From Gammaproteobacteria bacterium (GTDB lineage Bacteria > Pseudomonadota > Gammaproteobacteria > Pseudomonadales > CAMLJR01): DNA of 37,868 bases. Within the stretch, counting starts at the first letter, position 1. Each line of letters opens with the position of its first letter. Both the position numbers and the translations under genes were made by a program. The stretch lies in assembly GCA_029265075.1 (NCBI GenBank), contig JAJUJZ010000015.1, forward strand, positions 1 to 37,868, given 5' to 3'. Shown here piece after piece: positions 33,632 to 37,868 of this stretch. A model generated the notes under the pieces. The model was not told the origin of the DNA, did no database searches, and saw only the letters and a list, made by a program, of their open reading frames with translations.

Positions 33632-34275
33632 TGATCTCCTCCGTCCGGGCGACGTTGCGGCTGCTGCCAGGTCAGTAGTTCGCATTGCAGCAGAAAGTCG
33701 AGGGCTTCGAGCTGCCGCATGCATTCGGCGCTGCTGGCTCCCCAGCAATAGACGCCGTGGCCACGAATCAGGTATGCGGGGCAGTCCGGGTGCTGTGCCA
33801 GATAGGCTGCCACCTCGTCGGCCAGAGCGGCAATGTCCTGCGTATTCTCGAACACCGGCAGCGTCAGCGAGGTGGCGTGCGTCGTCACCCCGCGGAAGGC
33901 TTTCAGCAGCTCGTAGTCGGCCAGTACCAGCTCATTGCCCGGCAGCAGTCGTGAGACCACCGTAGCGGTCGGACTGTGACAGTGGAGCACTGTATCGATC
34001 CACGGCTGCCAAGCATAGAGCTGCGTATGCAGCAGGGTTTCCGCCGAGGGTTTGCCGGCCGTCCGCGGCTGCCCTTGTAGGTCGACGGCCAGAAAATCGT
34101 CGGACCCGAGCCGGCCCTTATGTTTACCCGAAGCGGTCACCAGTGCGGTCTGTTCGTTCAGCCGCATGGAAAAATTACCGCTGGTAGCCGGCACCCATCC
34201 GCGCTGATAAAGGTCGCTGCCAATGGCGGCCAGCTCCTCGGCGCGCTCGCTGAAGCGGGGTTCGAAACTGTTCAA
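33628..34275 (-). CDS. mtnB: Methylthioribulose-1-phosphate dehydratase
   Basis: MtnB, a class II aldolase-fold zinc enzyme, dehydrates methylthioribulose-1-phosphate. The 215-residue protein has the family start with AAIGSDLYQRGWVPATSGNFSMRL, zinc ligands in HCHSPTATVV and RGHGVYCWG, and the glutamate in SAETLLHTQLY. The start at 34275 overlaps the mtnA stop by four bases. It agrees in length with gammaproteobacterial MtnB. Confidence 0.95.
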   Translation of the reverse strand: MNSFEPRFSERAEELAAIGSDLYQRGWVPATSGNFSMRLNEQTALVTASGKHKGRLGSDDFLAVDLQGQPRTAGKPSAETLLHTQLYAWQPWIDTVLHCHSPTATVVSRLLPGNELVLADYELLKAFRGVTTHATSLTLPVFENTQDIAALADEVAAYLAQHPDCPAYLIRGHGVYCWGASSAECMRQLEALDFLLQCELLTWQQPQRRPDGGDQ

Positions 34276-35399
34276 ATGGCGGTCTCCTTGGGAACCACTG
34301 CCTCGCCGGCAAAGTGCGCGGCGATAGCGGCTTCGGTCGGGTTCATGATGACGCCGCGTTCGGTCACGATGGCATCGATCAGCCCGGCCGGTGTTACGTC
34401 AAAAGCTGGATTCACAGCGCCACAGTCGCGGGGGGCCATGGCGATCCCGCGTACTGCTGTCACCTCGTCGCAGGGACGCTCTTCAATCGGAATTTCCGTA
34501 CCGCTGGCAACGGCCAGATCGAAGGTGCTGCAAGGTGCCGCCACCATGAAGCGTGCACCGTGATGGCGGGCCAGCACCGCCAGGCTGTATGTGCCGATTT
34601 TGTTGGCGGTGTCGCCATTGGCGGCGATACGGTCGGCTCCGACGATGACCCAGGCCACCTTGCGCTCACGCATGAGGTGGGCCGCTGCGGCGTCCACGTT
34701 CAGCGAAAACGGAATGCCTTCGCGCATCAGCTCCCAGGCGGTAAGACGGGCACCCTGCCACCACGGCCGGGTCTCGCCGGCCAGCACATGCGCCAGCCGC
34801 TGCTGCTGCCAGGCAGAGCGAATCACCCCAAGCGCCGTGCCATAGCCGCCGGTGGCGAGTGCACCGGTGTTGCAGTGGGTGTACACGACACTGCCGGGTT
34901 CGATCAGCGCGGCGCCGAAATCCCCCAGGCGCCGATTGGCGGCCACATCGTCGGCATGAATCTGCTGCGCCAGCTGTTCGAGCCGCTGCGGTAGCTGGTC
35001 GCTGCCGGCGTCCGCGGCCAGCACGGCCCGCACCTGATCGAGTGCCCAGAACAGATTGACGGCGGTGGGGCGGGAGGCAGCCAGCTGCGCCAGCGCCGGC
35101 GCCATTGTTTCGGGCCATGGCGCGGCGCGCTGTGGAGCGAGACGGCGAGCTTCCAGCGCAGTGCCGTAGGCGGCAGCAATGCCGATGGCCGGCGCACCGC
35201 GCACCACCATGGCACGAATGGCTTCTGCCACTGCCGCGGCTGAGTCGCAGGTCAGCCAAATCTCCTGGTCGGGCAGGGCCCGCTGGTCGAGAAGCGCCAG
35301 GCGGCCGTCGGCCCAGCGCAGAGGTTCAATCACTGCCACTGCTCGCTCTCCGAATGGGACTGCGCTCCCCCCGGGCGCAGCGGGAGCGCATGTTACCAT
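34272..35399 (-). CDS. mtnA: S-methyl-5-thioribose-1-phosphate isomerase
   Basis: MtnA isomerises methylthioribose-1-phosphate to methylthioribulose-1-phosphate, the first committed step of this branch of methionine salvage. The 375-residue protein has RAMVVRGAPAIGIAAAYG, the catalytic cysteine in YTHCNTGALATGGYGTALG and the catalytic aspartate in VGADRIAANGDTANKIGT. The start at 35399 has AAGGAGG six bases upstream; the frame stays open another 56 codons but overlaps the divergent gene. It is the first gene of the mtn operon. Only 27 bases separate it from the divergent gene, so its promoter must lie within that gene. No SAM riboswitch is seen. Confidence 0.95.
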   Translation of the reverse strand: MVTCAPAAPGGSAVPFGERAVAVIEPLRWADGRLALLDQRALPDQEIWLTCDSAAAVAEAIRAMVVRGAPAIGIAAAYGTALEARRLAPQRAAPWPETMAPALAQLAASRPTAVNLFWALDQVRAVLAADAGSDQLPQRLEQLAQQIHADDVAANRRLGDFGAALIEPGSVVYTHCNTGALATGGYGTALGVIRSAWQQQRLAHVLAGETRPWWQGARLTAWELMREGIPFSLNVDAAAAHLMRERKVAWVIVGADRIAANGDTANKIGTYSLAVLARHHGARFMVAAPCSTFDLAVASGTEIPIEERPCDEVTAVRGIAMAPRDCGAVNPAFDVTPAGLIDAIVTERGVIMNPTEAAIAAHFAGEAVVPKETAI

Positions 35400-35426
35400 G
35401 GCCACCCTCCTTGATTTGGCCTGACG

Positions 35427-35891
35427 ATGGACGCGATTTTCATTGTTTTTCTGGTAGTAGCCCTGCTCGTCATAGCGGTGCTGTCGGTAGTTGCAGTCAG
35501 GATGACGCGGCTGGTCCGGGCGGCCGAACGGGCGCAGCAGGAACGGCTGGCGGCGCAGGCGCAGCAACAGGCTGAGACGCGACGGCAGCGTGAGCGCGGC
35601 CTGCGCGTCATTGGCATGGCGTTACTGGACGATCAGGTCGGTATCAGTGAAGCCTGCCTTCGGCTGGCCTGGCTGATCGAAGCGCTGGAGTGGAGCGCGG
35701 CGGAACGGAGTGAATATGGTGCGATTCTCGACGTCGCCGCTGCGGTCGATCACATCCCTACTCATGAACGCTGGCAGGCGCTGCCGGCGACCGAGCGGCG
35801 CGACTTCGAGCGGCAGATGGCTGAGATCGAGGCGGCTCACGCCGATGCTGTGCGAGAAGCCGTGCGCCGCCTGCTGGCCCGGCTGGTGTAG
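35427..35891 (+). CDS. DUF2489-like membrane-anchored protein
   Basis: A 154-residue protein with one N-terminal membrane helix (residues 3-25, FIVFLVVALLVIAVLSVVAV), then a basic Arg/Gln-rich coiled-coil-like stretch, and a helical domain from about 60 (VIGMALLDDQVGISEACLRLAWLIEAL) that matches my memory of DUF2489. Function unknown. No good ribosome site precedes the ATG. It is divergent from mtnA with only 27 bases between the two starts. Confidence 0.8.
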   Translation: MDAIFIVFLVVALLVIAVLSVVAVRMTRLVRAAERAQQERLAAQAQQQAETRRQRERGLRVIGMALLDDQVGISEACLRLAWLIEALEWSAAERSEYGAILDVAAAVDHIPTHERWQALPATERRDFERQMAEIEAAHADAVREAVRRLLARLV

Positions 35892-35920
35892 AGCCCACCG
35901 GACCCGAACACTGGATGGTT

Positions 35921-35937
35921 CGCCGGCGGAGCCGGCG
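35921..35937. terminator. GC hairpin between converging genes
   Basis: CGCCGGC (35921-35927) pairs with GCCGGCG (35931-35937) around a GGA loop, in the 74 bases between the DUF2489-like gene and the converging membrane-protein gene. No T-run is seen on either strand, so termination is plausible by position only. Confidence 0.42.
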
Positions 35938-35965
35938 CCAGCAGAGCCTGTCCGCCGCGCGCGAG

Positions 35966-36634
35966 TCAGCGCTGCTCAATCGCGAGCGGCGGTTGCGGCA
36001 GCCCAAGCTGATGGGCAAAGGCGGTCAGCACGATCGCTGCGCTGAGCGGCAGCGTAACCAGCAGGCCAATGACGAACACTGCTGCCCCGACCATGTTCAG
36101 TACCGTGATGATTACCATCAGGATGAAATAGATGAACCACTGCCGGGTGATCAGCTTGCGGCTGGTCTCCAGTCCGGTCCAGAACTCGAGCCGGTAAAAC
36201 ACCACCAGCGGGACCGCGAAGAGGTACGCCACGCTCAGGTAGATGCCGGGCAGAAGCAGCAGCAGAAAGCCGATGCCGATCAGGATGCTCGACACAATAC
36301 TCAGCAGTACCAGCGGCAGCGGATCGTTGAGTACTTCCAGATAGTCGCTCGCGCTTACCGGACCACCTGCCATCTGCTTGCCCAGCGCCCGATAGAGAGC
36401 ACCCAGCAGCAGCGCAGCCAGCGCCATGACCAGCAGCTGCCCGATAATCGGCACCCAGCCGGCGACCAGCAGAATCAGCAGCATTACCGCCGTGTAAGCG
36501 ATATGCGGAACCGGGTTGGCAATGAACAGACGCCAGCCATCGCGCACATAATCGGCCAGTGCCAGCGGCGGCGGCGTGCGGTTCAGCAGCTCCTCGGCGG
36601 AGCCAGCAAGGGGAGCAGTATTGTTGTTGTGCAT
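35966..36634 (-). CDS. Multi-pass membrane protein of unknown function
   Basis: A 222-residue inner-membrane protein with about five or six predicted helices, in three hydrophobic blocks: HIAYTAVMLLILLVAGWVP to LGALYRAL, VLLSIVSSILIGIGFLLLLLPGIYLSVAYLFAVPLVVFY, and FILMVIITVLNMVGAAVFVIGLLVTLPL. The motif LLPGIYLSVAYLFAVPLVV with a following FWTGLETSRKLITRQW recalls the BPSS1780/'DUF975-like' membrane family, but I do not assign it. The start is uncertain: the ATG at 36634 gives a polar N-terminus; the frame opens 63 bases earlier. Neither has a convincing ribosome site. It follows the GIDE-domain gene on the same strand. Confidence 0.74.
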   Translation of the reverse strand: MHNNNTAPLAGSAEELLNRTPPPLALADYVRDGWRLFIANPVPHIAYTAVMLLILLVAGWVPIIGQLLVMALAALLLGALYRALGKQMAGGPVSASDYLEVLNDPLPLVLLSIVSSILIGIGFLLLLLPGIYLSVAYLFAVPLVVFYRLEFWTGLETSRKLITRQWFIYFILMVIITVLNMVGAAVFVIGLLVTLPLSAAIVLTAFAHQLGLPQPPLAIEQR

Positions 36635-36698
36635 GGCAACATCCGTGAAGTGAGGTTGGTGAGCTGCACACGTTAGCACGACCATAAGGTCGAGCATA

Positions 36699-37598
36699 TT
36701 ACTGCCAGAGTCCGAGCATCCGGGCTGTCAGCAGTATGCTAACGCAAAGGCCGGCGGCCAGCGCGCCGAAAGCGCGCCAGCGGTAGTGCCGCGCCAGCTG
36801 GTGCGGATCTCGGGTGGTCAGCAGGAATGGTCGCTGGCGGTTGCCACAGCTGATAACCGGCAGCGGTTCCGTGACTGCCGCGGCGATGATCTCGCGCTGG
36901 GCCTGACGTCTGGCCTGTGTCCGTGCTTCCTCCCACTCGGCGAGATCGATCTGGCCGTCGCCATCCTGGTCGAAACGCGCAATCAGCGCTGACTGATCCT
37001 GCTTCCACTGCTGCAGCAGCTCACGCTGCCGCTGTGTCTTCTGTTCGATGAAGCTGGGCTGGCGTGGTGTTGCAAACCAGCCGAGCACGTACAGCCAGTC
37101 ATCCGCTTCTATCCGCCACTCGGTGTAGCGAAAGCGCCCGGAGCTGAGCAGACGTTGCCACAACTGGCCATCCGTGCCGCGCGGGTGGCGACGATTGCCG
37201 GTCCACCGTTCGCGGCGCTCCACGGTGACCTCGGCGCGGCGCGGGTCGATCAGGCACTGGCCGGTATGGTCGTCGAACAGCAATGGCTGATCACTGCTGC
37301 CGCTCTCTACCCGGCGCCAGTGGCGACCACTGCGGCTGCTTTCGAGACGCTCGATGGTGTAGCGATACCAGAGACAGGGTTTGCCGGTAAGCGGTGCGGT
37401 GAGCCCGGCCGGATCCGCAGCGCGCACAAAGCCATTCAGCTCCACATACCCCTGCGCAGCCGAGCGAATGCGGGAGGTCGGGGTGTCCTCGATCAGGCGA
37501 GCGCGCCGCAGCTGGCCGGCCATTGCAGCCAGTGTGGCGACGGTGGCACCTGCCGCCAGCAGGGGCGGCAGGAGTGCCGGCCAGTTCAGCTCGGGCAT
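36699..37598 (-). CDS. GIDE-domain membrane protein with an EF-hand
   Basis: A 299-residue membrane protein. An N-terminal helix (residues 8-28) and a C-terminal helix (275-297) enclose a GIDE-like domain (about 45-180: GYVELNGFVRAADPAGLTAPLTGKPCLWYRY and FRYTEWRIEADDWLYVLGWF), the fold found in the mitochondrial E3 ligase MULAN/GIDE. Between them sits a canonical calcium-binding EF-hand loop DQDGDGQIDLAEW, with ligands at Asp210, Asp212, Asp214, Gln216, Asp218 and Glu221. No RING finger is present, so no ligase activity is claimed. It starts three bases after the LemA gene; GIDE and LemA proteins are often neighbours. Confidence 0.85.
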   Translation of the reverse strand: MPELNWPALLPPLLAAGATVATLAAMAGQLRRARLIEDTPTSRIRSAAQGYVELNGFVRAADPAGLTAPLTGKPCLWYRYTIERLESSRSGRHWRRVESGSSDQPLLFDDHTGQCLIDPRRAEVTVERRERWTGNRRHPRGTDGQLWQRLLSSGRFRYTEWRIEADDWLYVLGWFATPRQPSFIEQKTQRQRELLQQWKQDQSALIARFDQDGDGQIDLAEWEEARTQARRQAQREIIAAAVTEPLPVISCGNRQRPFLLTTRDPHQLARHYRWRAFGALAAGLCVSILLTARMLGLWQ

Positions 37599-37601
37599 AG
37601 C

Positions 37602-37868
37602 TCAGCTGAACAGCGCTGCCACATCGACATCGCGCGTTTCGTGGGCCTCGAAGACCAGCAGATCGAACGGTTTGAAGCCGAACAGGCGCGCCACCAGCAC
37701 ATCGGGGAACTGCTCAATCCGGACATTGTTATTGTTCACCGCCTCGTTGTAGACCTCGCGGCGGTCGGCAATGGCATTCTCAAGGCCGCTGATGCGTTGC
37801 TGCAAATGCCGGAAGGTCTCGTCGGCCTTCAGCTCCGGATAGTTCTCCGCCAGAGCAAACAGCCGGCC
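37602..37868 (-). CDS. LemA-family protein, C-terminal part (partial)
   Basis: The last 88 codons of a LemA-family protein, open to the window edge, so the start lies beyond it. The visible NYPELKADETFRHLQQRISGLENAIADRREVYNEAVNNNN is the classic LemA helical-bundle motif, followed by FPDVLVARLFGFKP. Full-length members have an N-terminal membrane helix and a helical hairpin on the outer side; their molecular role is not settled. It is co-transcribed with the GIDE-domain gene just downstream. Confidence 0.9.
   Translation of the reverse strand, partial: GRLFALAENYPELKADETFRHLQQRISGLENAIADRREVYNEAVNNNNVRIEQFPDVLVARLFGFKPFDLLVFEAHETRDVDVAALFS

Overview
This GC-rich window reads as chromosomal DNA of a free-living, aerobic, probably marine or soil gammaproteobacterium, somewhere near Pseudomonas and the Cellvibrio/Teredinibacter group. 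The clues are the gltB-gltD-hemE order, a bioB-bioF-bioHC-bioD operon with the fused BioHC protein known from Teredinibacter, Saccharophagus and Cellvibrio, a LexA-controlled PA0069-type radical SAM gene, and a large TonB-dependent receptor. Placement below class level is inference. Protein names come from motifs read by eye and recalled family knowledge, not from database searches.

Layout. 1-3.4 kb: end of gltB, gltD, a clear intrinsic terminator, hemE. 3.4-7.3 kb: a DUF4136-like lipoprotein, a radical SAM DNA-repair-like protein with a LexA box over its promoter, a small secreted protein made of two 47-residue repeats, an M48 lipoprotein protease and a serine acetyltransferase. 7.4-10.5 kb (minus strand): srkA with an unknown membrane-anchored protein downstream, and comF. 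10.5-15.1 kb: the biotin operon behind a BirA-type operator that also covers the comF start. 15.2-18.1 kb: two small proteins of unknown role, a DmdC-type acyl-CoA dehydrogenase and a DUF3094-like protein, followed by tRNA-Pro(CGG) with a terminator.

18.3-30.5 kb looks like accessory DNA downstream of the tRNA. It holds two modules. The first is a sulfur/redox module: a YgaV/BigR-type ArsR repressor with the two expected cysteines, a YgaP-type rhodanese, a Tll0287-like haem protein, and a divergent AhpD-like protein. The second is a catabolic module of six co-directional genes: IclR regulator, TonB-dependent receptor, TauD/TfdA-type Fe(II)/2-oxoglutarate dioxygenase, ThDP-dependent enzyme, spinster-type MFS transporter and malate synthase G. 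Two IclR-like operators sit at the receptor promoter, one wrapped around a perfect -10 box. The combination suggests import of an unknown substrate and its breakdown to glyoxylate, which malate synthase would assimilate. This is the best candidate in the window for an undescribed system. A probable frameshifted small gene lies between the two modules.

30.5-37.9 kb returns to housekeeping-like genes: a second serine acetyltransferase (EpsC type), an HPF/RaiA-cold-shock fusion protein, the methionine-salvage operon mtnA-mtnB-mtnD-mtnC, a DUF2489-like protein, a multi-pass membrane protein, a GIDE-domain protein carrying a canonical EF-hand, and the end of a LemA gene cut by the window edge.
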